Assembly (NCBI GenBank): GCA_012064415.1
Contig: SSNU01000011.1
Location: 126,544 to 190,543 of the forward strand
Origin: Gyrodactylus bullatarudis
Taxonomy: Eukaryota; Platyhelminthes; Monogenea; Gyrodactylidea; Gyrodactylidae
Direction of reading: 5' to 3'
Length of the DNA: 64,000 bases
In this document: positions 22,034-32,630 of the stretch, in pieces
How positions within the stretch are numbered: position 1 is the stretch's first letter
Layout: every line of letters begins with the position of its first letter
Position numbers and translations under genes: made by a program
Notes under the pieces: model-generated
Databases searched by the model: none
The model's input: only the letters and a program-made list of their open reading frames with translations
What the model was told of the DNA's origin: nothing

Positions 22034-22709
22034 ATGAGTTTTTCTTGGGAACCGGACTCTCAGCTCAAATCTGTTTTTGGCGATAAAATTAAACGTTCCA
22101 CAGTATTCCGGTGGCACTCAGCCGTCAAAGATGGAAAAAATGAATTTTGATGAGAGGTCAGAGGTCGACCTTCCGAGATCAACCACGATGAAATCGTTGC
22201 AGCTATCCGAAAAAACTGCCATTCACCTTCAAGAATGATTTCAGCCGAGTTGATTCTCATAACTAAGTTTGTCGTGTTCTGCGTGAAGAGAATTTTGTGA
22301 ATTCTTTTGATGAGTTTGTTCCTCACGAATTGAATGAGTCACCAAAGAAACGGAGAGTTGATGCTGTTAAAATACTACTTCACAGAATTCAGTACGATAA
22401 CTTCTTAAAGAACATTGTTACTACCGATGAAAATGGATCTACCTCAGTGATCAGAGCCGTAAAAGATCATGGAAGAAAGTGGGAGAGCACATCACACAGC
22501 CCATCAAAAATCGTTTTGCCAAAAAGGTCATGTTAACGGTATTTTGGACCATGAAAGGAATTGTTCATTACGAGCTGTTAGATCATGGCAAAACAGTTAA
22601 TGCTGATAGATATTTGTCATATTTGAAAGAGATGATGACCCAAGATTTGGTAGAGTCACTTTTAGTTTTAATAGTTCTCTACTACCCATCTAACTTTAGT
22701 AAGAATTGA
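22034..22709 (+). pseudogene. mariner-type transposase remnant
   Basis: Pieces in different frames, in mariner order. 'KIKRSTVFRWHSAVKDG' is the second helix-turn-helix. 'VPHELNE' is the characteristic mariner linker, followed by 'IVTTDENG' at the first catalytic Asp. 'KKVMLTVFWTMKGIVHYELL' is the block leading to the second Asp, followed by 'INADRYLSYL'-like sequence. Stops and frameshifts separate the blocks, and the 3' third, with the second and third catalytic residues, is missing. Inactive remnant. Confidence 0.8.
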
Positions 22710-23156
22710 GAATTTGAGATCGACGTTTAGAAATATTGAAAAGACAGTCCATAAGAGAATCAAGTAACATGCAAATCAAGATAACTGATGACACGTTTCG
22801 TCCTCGATAAGACTCATCAGTAAACCATGTCCGGTTTGAGGCCGAATGATTAGAAAATATTGAACATTAGTCGACTCACTAATTGAATTGACATTTTCTT
22901 GTCTGGTCTCTAAAATTAGCTACAAAAAGACGACCTTCATCTAGTTAACCGGTGAAATATACGCTTCCTTACTTCTAAATCTTTTATGAAATTAATACTA
23001 AAAAGCTCGGCGATACTTTTTAAAAATTTTAATCCTAATAAAACCACGTTAGCAGATCGTAGAAATTTTATTATCTAGGTGTACTTTATTGTTAACAAAA
23101 TACATTAAATTTTGTATAAATTCGATTTTCTATTTGTAATTCCAAATTAAAATAAA
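22710..23156. other. Upstream region of the secreted-protein gene
   Basis: The end of the mariner remnant, then a hairpin-forming stretch (ACTGATGA on one strand at 22785-22817), then AT-rich DNA. It probably includes the promoter of the gene at 23157, but no certain TATA box was identified. Confidence 0.4.
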
Positions 23157-23564
23157 ATGATTTCGGTTTTAGCTCTACTTTCATTGGCTCTCCTGAGTAT
23201 TCAGGGACACACTTGTCCGATCTTGAGTTGTGGCAATGATAAACGAGCACAAACAACAGCCTTTGCAGACGCTAGAAATAATGGGAGATCTGTCCAAAGG
23301 ATCGATGTAGGAAAAGCCAAGACAAATGGTGTTTGGCTTAATGAAGTAGGAGTTTGTGAAGAGAAATGCAATCCTATTTCTGGAAAATACGAAGCCTCTA
23401 CTTGCGGTGGAAAAAGATGTGTTCCATTAAATACAACTGCAGATAATCTGGATTGTCAAGCTAAACCAGAGTTTGATTCAAGAAAGGGATTTTGGACTTG
23501 TAGAAAAACTAAAAAACCAACACATGCCCCAATTTGTTGTAGAACCTCCAAAATCCTTACTTAA
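23157..23564 (+). CDS. Small secreted cysteine-rich protein
   Basis: A single-exon 135-residue frame. Residues 1-18 (MISVLALLSLALLSIQGH) are a typical signal peptide, with cleavage likely near residue 17-19. The mature part of about 117 residues has ten cysteines, enough for five disulfides, including 'CPILSCGN', 'VCEEKC', 'CGGKRC' and a C-terminal 'ICC'. An N-glycosylation sequon (NTT) lies in the second half. I do not recognise the family; a secreted effector, inhibitor or cuticle-type protein are all possible. Coding character is clearly better than in the neighbouring repeats, and there is no frameshift. It may be a full gene, or the main exon of one if a 5' UTR intron exists. Confidence 0.65.
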   Translation: MISVLALLSLALLSIQGHTCPILSCGNDKRAQTTAFADARNNGRSVQRIDVGKAKTNGVWLNEVGVCEEKCNPISGKYEASTCGGKRCVPLNTTADNLDCQAKPEFDSRKGFWTCRKTKKPTHAPICCRTSKILT

Positions 23565-23824
23565 CTTTCAAATGATCTAAAGTTTCATCATGAAGAATAT
23601 GACTCATTTAGAAAGTGTACATTTTCAATTTTCAATGTTACCTCAAATTCGTATAGGTATCTTTCAAATAAGCTAAATTACAAGAGCTCGGAATTATCAA
23701 AAATTAAATATAAATTTAATCTAAATATTTTATGAATAATGCAGCACCTATACTTACAAAGGTTAACTAGAAATATTATATAGGGATATATTACTTATTA
23801 AGCACCTAGAACGAAATATTTCTA

Positions 23825-24495
23825 GTTAAAATTAAATACAGTCAATCACCAAGAGAGTTTAAAGAATGGTGGAATCAAAAATTAGAGGTAGAGTTGAAAG
23901 AATAGTGGAATGCTATGGTCTATTCTATGGTATATAATGTAAATTCATACCCTCACACACATCCATGTATTTCACTCAGGGTCTCAACATTGAAGTATAG
24001 GACGATTAAAGATAGATAGATAAATTGGTATATTATTTAAAATAGAAGATTTAGAAGATTCTTTAGGATTTATTCTAGAAATTCAGAATCTAAGACATGT
24101 TATGCAAAAAGAATTAGCCTTCTATCTCAAAAAATAAGAAAGTTATGCCTATTTGAAGTTTGGTTAATTCCAAATTTGATTGGAAAATGAAATGAGTTTG
24201 AAAAGATCAGAGAAGAATCATTGTCGATTTTTATTGTGTGTGATAACATAGTTTACCTTATTAGATAAACCCTTTCCTGCTAATTACTCGTTACTTTTCA
24301 TGCGACTTAATTACTCTTCCTATACTTCAATGTTGAGACCCTGAGTGAAATACATGGATGTGTGTGAGGGTATGAATTTACGCTATATACCATCGAATAG
24401 ACCATAGCATTCCACTATTCTTTCAACTCTACCTCTGATTTTTGATTCCACCATTCCTTAAACTCTCTTGGTGATTGAGTGTATTTAATTTTAAC
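23825..24495. mobile_element. MITE with 180-bp inverted arms and TA duplication
   Basis: Begins GTTAAAATTAAATACA and ends TGTATTTAATTTTAAC, flanked by TA (23823-23824 and 24496-24497). Arms about 23825-24004 and 24313-24495 are about 90% complementary. The spacer is non-coding. TA flanks suggest a Tc1/mariner-type source transposase. Confidence 0.75.
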
Positions 24496-24497
24496 TA

Positions 24498-25115
24498 AAC
24501 TTTTACGTAAATACATGAATATCCACGCCCATCTGTAGAAACAAAGCTTAGTATGTGATAACTAGAGTTTTTCCAAAGGAGTAAATATAATATCCAAAAG
24601 TAGCAATACTAATTAATCATGAAATATATGTTTTTTTGCACACAAAATGAGCTTTTCAACATTGCAATGGAACCAAAAAAGATCGTTGAGACTTTAAGAA
24701 ACAGATCAATTCTACTACACGAAAATTAATGAATTTCGTTGATCTCAAATCGATTCTTCATTCAAAAATTGAATTTTTTTACTGTAAATGTGTCTTTTTG
24801 AACCGCATTACAAAAATTTTTCAAAAAATTTGAGAAAATCATGAAGAAATGAGATTTTTCAATTCTCAAATTCACTGTAGAGGTTCATAAATTGAATAAA
24901 ATTAAAAATTCAGGGTATTTTCTCTCTGATTTATAAAATTTCGACCACCATTTATTGATTATAATTCAAGAATGATTTTATGAAATCTGGAAAATTGAAA
25001 ACACATTTATTCATAATGAATTCTGTCAAAATCATCCAAAGATGAAAAAGGTGCTAGATTTTCATAATTTTTTGATCAATATCGAGTGATTCTCTTTATG
25101 AAATTTTTCCACATA
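24498..25115. other. No gene seen
   Basis: AT-rich sequence with no coding frame and no clear repeat structure. Confidence 0.4.
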
Positions 25116-25624
25116 CAGTTGTGCCCCAGTTATGGTGTATGAGAAATCGCACACTCCATTTTTCCTATGAAAAATAGTTTTCACATCAAGAAACTGAAAC
25201 GACTTTTGATAGAATTCGTCATTGACTTTTAATTAGACATGAATTAATTAATGAGGCTATTATAGAGAATTTTTGAAACTAAATTGACACCCATAATTAT
25301 AGACTATAATTATAATAATTATTGAACTTTTACCTATTAAAGGTGACACATTGCCTTTTTTATCAACGTTTATTTTCAAGATTTTTCATGCTCAGTGGAC
25401 GAATGCAATAGGGGTTAGTGGTACTGATCGAATCAAGATAAAATTCTCTTTAAATTGAGACCAAAAACTAATAAATTGAGAAATTTTGGCTAAAAAATTG
25501 TGAAATTTCGGCAAAAAATTATCTTTCAAAAAACTTGTTCTACTTTCTATGGTGAGAAAAATCTATTTTTCATAGGAAAATTGGGGTGTGCGATTTCTCA
25601 TACACCAAAACTGGGGCACAACTG
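25116..25624. mobile_element. TA-flanked MITE, CAGTTGTGCCCC ends
   Basis: Starts CAGTTGTGCCCCAGTT and ends with its complement, AACTGGGGCACAACTG. TA lies on both sides (25114-25115 and 25625-25626). Inverted arms are about 75 bp. Non-coding. A truncated inverted relative lies at about 28227-28480. Confidence 0.75.
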
Positions 25625-25626
25625 TA

Positions 25627-26061
25627 TATATTTTTCTCTTGATGAGGGGAGGGATCTTATGCCTTCTGTCAATTAAGATAATTAATAGGGGGAAAAAAGA
25701 AGAAATCTAATTAGCAAATAAAGCAGACAATTACAAGGTGTTAGCTGTAGCCAAATAATATGTAAACTAAATATCAATTTTGTCGTTATTTATTAGAAAA
25801 ATGGAATTTGTCAACATCAACAGGAGGGATTAACAATATTCCCAGAATATACCCAGAATCCTGTCAATGAAGAAACAAATAAGAAAAAAACTTTCTTGTT
25901 TAAATTTTAATCATTATAATGATAATAATTATTGACACTCTCTCAACTGTATGTGGGATAAATAAAGGATTTTTTTTTCTTTTCACATGAATCCATTGTA
26001 TTGGACACGTGAGAATTCAAACAGACAAAGAAAGATTTTTTTTTGTTAGAAAAAAAAGATA
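25627..26061. other. No gene seen
   Basis: AT-rich spacer between two TA-flanked elements; no frame or repeat recognised. Confidence 0.4.
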
Positions 26062-26511
26062 CAGTCACATAACGAGTCGACTTAACCTTTTTTCCCTTTC
26101 TCGCTCTTTATTTATACCAAACGTGTGAAACCAATAAGAATGCTGCTTTATTGGAGAGCCAATCAGATTCCACACTTTTTTGGAGAATTGTTTCTTAAAA
26201 CCGTTACTACCCAGAACAAAAGTGTCCTATAATTCAAAAGGGTAATTCCAGCTCTCTCTAAAACATTAAATATTTTTTCTCTAATAATCTTTATAAAAAA
26301 CGCATTTATCATTTTTTTCAACGCTTATTTATCAATTTATCACCAGTACATAATAAGAAATCGTTGAATATACGAATAAATTCTTTATTGGAAATCATAT
26401 ATGGAATCATTGCTTTCAGGAAATTGTTTAAAAAATTTTCAGATTAGAAAGTGTCTCTAACGAACTGATCCTTTCTTCTAATTTAAGGAAGATTTTTAGG
26501 TGTTTTATTTT

Positions 26512-26640
26512 GTTTTTTACCTCAACCATATCTGTAGCAGGATCTTCTTTGGTTATAAATTTTGTATTGTGGAAGCAATCAACGATTGTTTCCTGACTAA
26601 CTTCTTCCCAAGCCTTTTTTGCAATGTAAAGACAATGTAG
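26512..26640 (-). pseudogene. pogo/Tc5-like transposase C-terminal fragment
   Basis: Minus-strand frame 'YIAKKAWEEVSQETIVDCFH' matches the end of the pogo/Tigger DDE domain (AW-x-x-V-s-x-x-T-I-x-n-C-F). The rest of the catalytic domain, including the acidic triad, is not found between this and the N-terminal part. Confidence 0.65.
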
Positions 26641-26907
26641 AAATTCTCTTTTTGACTCTTATCGATTGTCTTTACAAAGCTTGTCGGGTATTTGAGCTTC
26701 AAAGTTCGCCGCTTCAAAATTAAGGGCTAAGCATCTCTATCTGTCAAGTTGATCAGTTGAAATGCACTAACTGAAGATTTTTGATAAGAAAAAGAAATAT
26801 AATTTAAAATGAAGCACTGATTTGATTCAGTGATGGAATTTTCAATTTCATGGTGGAACATAATTTTTCGGTCTGTCATAATCTTTTTGGCAATTTTCTT
26901 AGATAAA

Positions 26908-27291
26908 TTAATAGATTAGATAATTCATTCTTACATTTCTGTCAAATAAATTTTCCTCATTTGAAATTTTCCTGATATAGTCGTCAGAAGCTTTGAATTT
27001 TAAAAGATTTAGAGAATGTGCTTCTTCCAAGACGATAGATTTAAGATGAGTTCTATCAACAATAATTCCTTTATGCTGAAATTCATTCAAAGAGTCGTGA
27101 ATCTTCTTCCTCAACTTTTGGTATTTGGAACTTTTGTCTGACTCATCATTTATTCGATTCTTGTTTTTGATTACATTTCGTATTGTAGGTATCGAACAAT
27201 TGTATAATTTCGATAAATACCGAAGTGAATGATTTTCATATAGAAAAAGGATTTCATTTTCTTGCTCACAAGTAAGTTTCACCATATTCAA
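26908..27291 (-). pseudogene. pogo/Tc5-like transposase DNA-binding region
   Basis: A 127-residue frame with two DNA-binding units. The first is 'LTCEQENEILFLYENHSLR' followed by 'LYNCSIPTIRNVIKNK' (a CENP-B/pogo-type first helix-turn-helix). The second, 'LNEFQHKGIIVDRTHLKSIV' followed by 'FKASDDYIRKI', matches the second (Tc5-type) one. The frame stops before any catalytic domain. It is the internally deleted transposase of the surrounding element; an exapted DNA-binding protein is possible but not supported by anything seen. Confidence 0.7.
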
Positions 27292-28226
27292 AAAATATGA
27301 GCTGAAGCTTTGAAAATAAGAACTTGGGACTCTGGGCTGAAAACTGATTGGCTAAAAGATTAAAATTGAAAAACTGAAATTCTATTTTTATTGGATGAAA
27401 TGATTTAGAATTTCACACGTGCCATTGAAATATGTTATCCATCAATTATTACCAATTAATTATAATTATGAATTAGAAAAAATTTCAAAAATTAATAAAT
27501 CAAAATTATATAGAACTTATAATTATCCTACAGTTTAGAGTATACGCTTTGATTAACAAAAACCAAAAATTGTATAAAAATAATCCTCTCAGTGCCTGCT
27601 ATGTATAAATGTGTCAAAGATATTAATGAGTTGATGTGTTCATGTTCATGCATTTTCGTTCACACTTTCTAGTGGAATAGGATTTTTCATTCTCATCATG
27701 AGGTAATATAAGAATTTCTATTTTTTGAACCAAATTTAGAATTTTAGTTCAGGATCCTTTAATAATTGATCAATTAAACTCTGAGGGGGCCGTAAAATTT
27801 TCTTGTCTATCTAATGATGGTTTGAATTTTTGAAAATAAATTCAAATAACAAAGTTATTCTATCTTTGTTATTAAGATTATTAGAGAAAAAATATTTAAT
27901 GTTTTAGAGAGAGCTGGAATTACCCTTTTGAATTATAGGACACTTTTGTTCTGGGTAGTAACGGTTTTAAGAAACAATTCTCCAAAAAAGTGTGGAATCT
28001 GATTGGCTCTCCAATAAAGCAGCATTCTTATTGGTTTCACACGTTTGGTATAAATAAAGAGCGAGAAAGGGAAGAAAGGTTAAGTCGACTCGTTATGTGT
28101 TTAAATGACTGTAATATCACATTAATTAATTCAACTTCTCAAGGAAAAAGACTGTCTTTCTTTCTCCTTACATATAAAAAATCAATGATATAGGATAAAA
28201 GATTAGAGTAAGTGAAACTATATACT

Positions 28227-28990
28227 GTTGTGCCCCAGTTTTGGTGTATGAGAGCATAACCCAATTTTCCTATGAAAAAAATATATCTATCATCATAGAT
28301 CTACTTAAAAGTAGTACAAGTTAAAAAAATTCTGGTCGAAATTTCACACTTATTTAGTTTTTAGTCTCAATTTAAAGAGAATTTTCTCCTGATTCGATCA
28401 GTACCATTGAACCCTATTGAATTCGTCCACTGAGCATGAAAAATCTTGAAAATAAACTTTGATGGCAATGTTTTTACAAAAAACTCGATATTTTTCTCCG
28501 GAAAGTCAAAAAAAAAAAAAAATTATTTTTCTAATTCCAAAAAAGTTACGGGAACTTAAAAAATCAATCTGACCAAAATTGGGCTGTTTATCTAATTTCG
28601 AAAATGCACCTTTTAAACTTTCGAATCCAAAATTTTTATCAATTTTAAAAATTTGAAGCAGTTAATGCAGATATTCGAGATCAGCAAAGAGTTCTAATTG
28701 GGCCGTTGAGGTAGAAAAGAATCTACTGTTTTTCAAGAAAAATTTAAACTTAATTCGCTTTCGTGTTAAAATAAAAAAAAATTCATCAATAAATTCAAAA
28801 TTTTTAATTTCCCACAACAATGACGAATTTCTGCAGTCAAGTTCAATTTCTTTGTCTAATGCTAATCTCGAATATCTGCATCCAATTGCTTCAAATCTTT
28901 GAAACCGATAAAAATTTTGGATTCGAAAGTTGTAAAGGTGGAAACTTGATGCATTTTCGAAATTCGACAAACTTTTCATCATATGTTTTT
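28227..28990. repeat. Truncated MITE followed by another repeat copy
   Basis: 28227-28480 is an inverted, 3'-truncated relative of the MITE 25116-25624 (TGTTGTGCCCCAGTTTTGGT and the ATGCTCAG region). About 28480-28990 resembles 36660-37260, 43300-43690 and 46060-46455 (ATATTTTTCTCCGG, CCAAAATTGGGC). Open frames here on both strands are repeat-derived. Confidence 0.55.
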
Positions 28991-29025
28991 AAACTCCCGC
29001 AAAGTCAGGTAGCAAACCAAACACG

Positions 29026-29118
29026 TCAAACTGGTCGATTACAATTATATTTATAATTGTTCGACATGAGTTGCCTGATTTCCTCGAAAATATTCTGAGG
29101 TTGCTGACTGGAAGTCAT
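29026..29118 (-). pseudogene. Penelope-like ORF N-terminus, truncated
   Basis: Minus-strand ATG at 29118, 33 nt or so after the predicted cleavage site of the adjacent ribozyme. It encodes 'SQQPQNIFEEIRQLMSNNYK' and then stops. Its pattern (Q/E)N-I-(F/L)-x-x-x-R-Q matches the N-termini at 39098 and 50362. Truncated copy. Confidence 0.6.
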
Positions 29119-29129
29119 GCTAGGATTAA

Positions 29130-29194
29130 GAACGAACGAAGTTATTATGGTGAATAAAGCTTTATTTTCGTCGGTTCTCTTCAGACCAAACACC
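29130..29194 (-). ncRNA. Hammerhead ribozyme (minus strand), cut by the gap
   Basis: Exact inverted copy of the ribozyme at 29714-29770. Core CTGAAGA is read on the minus strand at 29184-29178. The upstream box complementary to loop II falls partly in the assembly gap. It points towards the ATG at 29118. Confidence 0.65.
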
Positions 29195-29684
29195 NNNNNN
29201 NNNNNNNNNNNNNNNNNNNNNNNNNNNNNNNNNNNNNNNNNNNNNNNNNNNNNNNNNNNNNNNNNNNNNNNNNNNNNNNNNNNNNNNNNNNNNNNNNNNN
29301 NNNNNNNNNNNNNNNNNNNNNNNNNNNNNNNNNNNNNNNNNNNNNNNNNNNNNNNNNNNNNNNNNNNNNNNNNNNNNNNNNNNNNNNNNNNNNNNNNNNN
29401 NNNNNNNNNNNNNNNNNNNNNNNNNNNNNNNNNNNNNNNNNNNNNNNNNNNNNNNNNNNNNNNNNNNNNNNNNNNNNNNNNNNNNNNNNNNNNNNNNNNN
29501 NNNNNNNNNNNNNNNNNNNNNNNNNNNNNNNNNNNNNNNNNNNNNNNNNNNNNNNNNNNNNNNNNNNNNNNNNNNNNNNNNNNNNNNNNNNNNNNNNNNN
29601 NNNNNNNNNNNNNNNNNNNNNNNNNNNNNNNNNNNNNNNNNNNNNNNNNNNNNNNNNNNNNNNNNNNNNNNNNNNNNNNNNNNN
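29195..29684. other. Assembly gap (490 N)
   Basis: The run of N is flanked by perfect inverted copies of about 100 bp (29095-29194 and 29716-29815). Probably an unresolved palindromic Penelope structure. Confidence 0.95.
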
Positions 29685-29713
29685 CTAAATTTTCATATAT
29701 ATAAATATAACAA

Positions 29714-29770
29714 GTCGGTGTTTGGTCTGAAGAGAACCGACGAAAATAAAGCTTTATTCACCATAATAAC
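29714..29770 (+). ncRNA. Hammerhead ribozyme of a Penelope pseudo-LTR
   Basis: Core CTGAAGA (29727-29733; position 7 is variable in hammerheads) and GAAA (29742-29745). Helix III pairs 29745-29749 with 29754-29758. The predicted cleavage is after C29759 (TTC|A). Helix I pairs 29723-29726 with 29760-29763, and 29720-29722 with 29768-29770, leaving a 4-nt bulge. Helix II is one G-C pair at most. However ACCGAC (29736-29741) is perfectly complementary to GTCGGT (29714-29719). A TATATATAAATATA run lies just upstream. Penelope-like elements are known to carry hammerheads. Confidence 0.75.
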
Positions 29771-29792
29771 TTCGTTCGTTCTTAATCCTAGC

Positions 29793-29867
29793 ATGACTTC
29801 CAGTCAGCAACCTCAGAATTATATTTATCTCGGTTACCACTTAAAATTCCCTGAAATTGAGATCTAG
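29793..29867 (+). pseudogene. Penelope-like ORF N-terminus, truncated
   Basis: ATG 33 nt after the predicted ribozyme cleavage site. The first nine residues (MTSSQQPQN) equal those of the inverted copy at 29118; it then diverges and stops. Truncated 5' end. Confidence 0.5.
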
Positions 29868-31024
29868 ATTCTGGAAACAGCATAAAGTTTTTTTTTTCAT
29901 GACCACTAGTTAAATTACACTCTACTTCTCAAAGATTGTCGACACTGGTTAATATCTCAATTAAATTTCACAATTACTAGATAAGTTTATTTAGTTTTTG
30001 CATCTTTAAAGCAAAAATTTTCATTTAAATTTTATGTTTGATTCTTCCGGTTACCTAGGTGAAACAATTGAGTGGATATTTTAAAAGTCTCTCAAAGTTG
30101 TAACTGTTTTTTAAAAATTGTAAACAATTGGCTACTCTTATCTCAATGGAAAAAATATAACAGTTCCATATTAAAATAAAAACTAGAAAACTTGTGTAGT
30201 GCAATTTAAATAGGATTTAAGTCATTTTCGCAACTTTTTTAGGAAGAAATAATGTGAATTCAAGTTAAAATTATGAAAATAAAACATTAAAAACGGTTTT
30301 AATCTAAAAAGAATCGGATAAATTCAGACTAATATCTCTTCAATCTACATTCATGAAGTTAATTGATTCTTTTCTATTCCTGAAAATAAAAAAAACAGGT
30401 CCACATCAGAACAATTGACCCAAATCAACATGGTTTTTGCAAAGGGAAATCATGTGAAACCAATCTTCACCAAATTCCTAGCTACATTTCCTATCTAAAG
30501 AGCAAAAAAAAACAAAAAATAGTTGTTTCCATTGATCATTTGATAAAATACTTTTCAAGAAGATTCTTGAAGCCTGCCACAACAGAGGAATTTGCTCAAA
30601 ACTGCTCAAATATCTTGGATATTCAATTTTGCTTATGGGAATTTCAATACAAATGGGGGTGTATAGAACCCCATATCCAAAGTGAGGGTTAAAATACGAT
30701 AAGATCAAACCAATGGGTGATTTTGTTAATTTTAGAAAATTTTGTCCAAGTCTAATGTTTCAAAACTACTTAATTCTTATCGGACAAACAACGTTTTTTA
30801 TTTGAAAATCTTATCACACTTGATTTTATCATATCGATAGGCGATTTGAGTAAATTTGAAAAATTTCAGAGTCTACTATTCATACGATAGATAACGAATT
30901 TCTCAGTGTTAGTCGCTAAAAATCTGATACAAAAATTATTTCGCAAGATTGCTCAGGTAGAAAGCGAACAACGTTATGGTCGATCTAAAAGTTATTGATT
31001 TAGAGTAAATTCTACCTGAAAATT
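29868..31024. other. No gene seen
   Basis: AT-rich. A stretch near 30630-30690 (TTATGGGAATTTCAATACAA) recurs at 43755 and is repeat-derived. No coding exon recognised. Confidence 0.4.
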
Positions 31025-31287
31025 CTTTTTTTTTGATAATTTTGAACCAAGTAGATCTTTAAGTAATCTTAATTTTAATGTTCTTTCAAGTGATGAATTA
31101 TATTATCAGAGTTATTACTCTAATAATTCTGATTACTATAACAATCACTATAATTCTTATAATCCTTATTCTTTAAGAAATACTACACCTTCCTCTCCCC
31201 TTTCTTTTTCTACAGATAGACCAATACAAGCCAGAAGACAACATAGTCAGCTAGCAAGCGAACAACGTTATAGTCAATCTTTTTTTT
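31025..31287 (+). other. Tyr/Asn/Ser-rich open frame between direct repeats
   Basis: An open frame of about 87 codons without a good start, containing 'ELYYQSYYSNNSDYYNNHYN' then 'SPLSFSTDRPIQARRQHSQL'. Base use differs from the surrounding repeats. It ends at AGCGAACAACGTTATAGTCA (31259), nearly identical to AGCGAACAACGTTATGGTCG at 30963. It could be an internal exon of a low-complexity protein or part of a repeat. Unassigned. Confidence 0.25.
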
Positions 31288-32174
31288 GAATTATTGGATT
31301 ATGTTTTAAAAGTATTTTTTTGATATTTTAAAAGGTTGTGCTTAAACTAGTCATATTCATAATTAAAGATAAATTAAAATTTTGAATGAAAATCTTGGAA
31401 AATTTTGAAATGAATATTTAATCAGGAACAAGGAAAGTTGAAGATAATAATTTCAAAAACCACTCCTAGTATGATACATTGGCAAAAAGTTGTACCAAAA
31501 TTGCTAAAATTACCTAAAAAGTAGCTCAAGTTTTTGTAAGAGATAAGAAAATTAGATCGATAACAAGTATAGTATGGTTAGTATCTATAAAGAATTATTG
31601 ACTGCCAATAAATGAAATCAAACTAGGCTGGTTTTCTCAATACTGAAAAAATGCAGTACACACGCAAGGTGACCAATGAAATTCATTTGGCTAACAGATC
31701 CATATATGGAAATGGTAAATAAACATTCCTCATTGAAGGTGTATTGATCAATGAATTCATGTTGATGTTAATCAATCAGAGGGCGAATAATATAATTTTC
31801 TGTGTGTTATCGGCTAAAACTTGATCGATTTCCAACAAAAAAGTAGCAAAAAATAGCTTTTTTCCCAAAAACTAGCAAAAGTAACAAATTTGGTGCTCTA
31901 GTAATCTGTATCTAATGATTGATGAGCATATGATAAATTATTCCTTTGTCTTTTGACTTGTTTGACGGACAAGTACATAAATAATAGAAAAGACCTTGTA
32001 AAACAAGATAAATAGTATCTTTGATAATTTCCGTAATAACTCTATACTATATAAACTCTTTAGTATAGAGTCTATGCCTGAAGTATTACTTCAGTGAAGT
32101 AATGTTTGGAAAATATTAATCGAGGATATATCTTTATTAACAACATATTTTTATCATATTATTTCATATTCTAC
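31288..32174. other. No gene seen
   Basis: AT-rich with no coding exon recognised; short palindrome TATAAACTCTTTAGTATAGA near 32048. Confidence 0.35.
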
Positions 32175-32630
32175 ACCTAGTTAATATGAAGATGGGGATT
32201 TATGATTTTTACAAAATTTTTTCATGAATTGAATTGATGAATTTGATCAAGATTTTAAAATCATTTTCCATACTTAAAAGTCAATGGAATTTGATGTTTC
32301 AAGATCCCTGAAAAATGACGAATTTATCAACATTTTTATGGTGATAATTGGTATTTTTGTCTTATTGTGATCCTAAAAATCAACTTTTGATCACTCTCTC
32401 ACATTGAAATTAACAAAAAATTTCAACTCAAAGTTCAAAAAAATGGGAATTTGACGCTACTTAAAGATTATTTATTTTCCTTAAACATTGTTTTTTTCTC
32501 ACCGTATTGTAAAAGAGGGCTTCATAATCTAGATTCCGAAAAATCTTGATCAAATTCAATTTCTTGATGAAAAATTGAGAATTTTGCAAAAATCATAAAT
32601 TCCCATCTTTCTATTAACTAGCTTTATAAA
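32175..32630. mobile_element. Short MITE (AGTTAATATGAAGATGGG ends)
   Basis: Both ends are present: CTAGTTAATATGAAGATGGG on the left and CCCATCTTTCTATTAACTAG on the right. Non-coding interior. Member of the commonest small repeat in the window. Confidence 0.65.

Larger units (their letters stand above)
26062..28111 (-). mobile_element. pogo/Tc5-like element with long TIRs, internally deleted
   Basis: Starts CAGTCACATAACGAGTCGAC and ends with GTCGACTCGTTATGTG plus a few bases, then CTG. It is flanked by TA (26060-26061 and 28112-28113). Inverted arms are about 230 bp (26068-26298 and 27870-28102) and highly similar. A minus-strand transposase N-terminus lies at 26908-27291 and a C-terminal fragment at about 26512-26640. 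The arms carry ATTGG boxes and TATAAATAAAGAG, possibly promoter elements (inference). Confidence 0.8.

Noticed and set aside
22761..22840. Minus-strand CTGATGAGTC...GACGAAAC, a hammerhead look-alike with a 5-bp helix II
   Set aside because: Helix III would have a 2-nt loop, the first helix I pair is A-A, and the core bases ACTGATGA pair perfectly with TCATCAGT nearby, so a plain hairpin is the better explanation. Worth a covariance-model check only.
28662..29056. Open frames on both strands
   Set aside because: They lie in a repeat block also present at 36660, 43300 and 46060, with stops in the other copies.
29117..29704. Plus-strand frame across the first gap
   Set aside because: Made of N and antisense to a Penelope 5' end.
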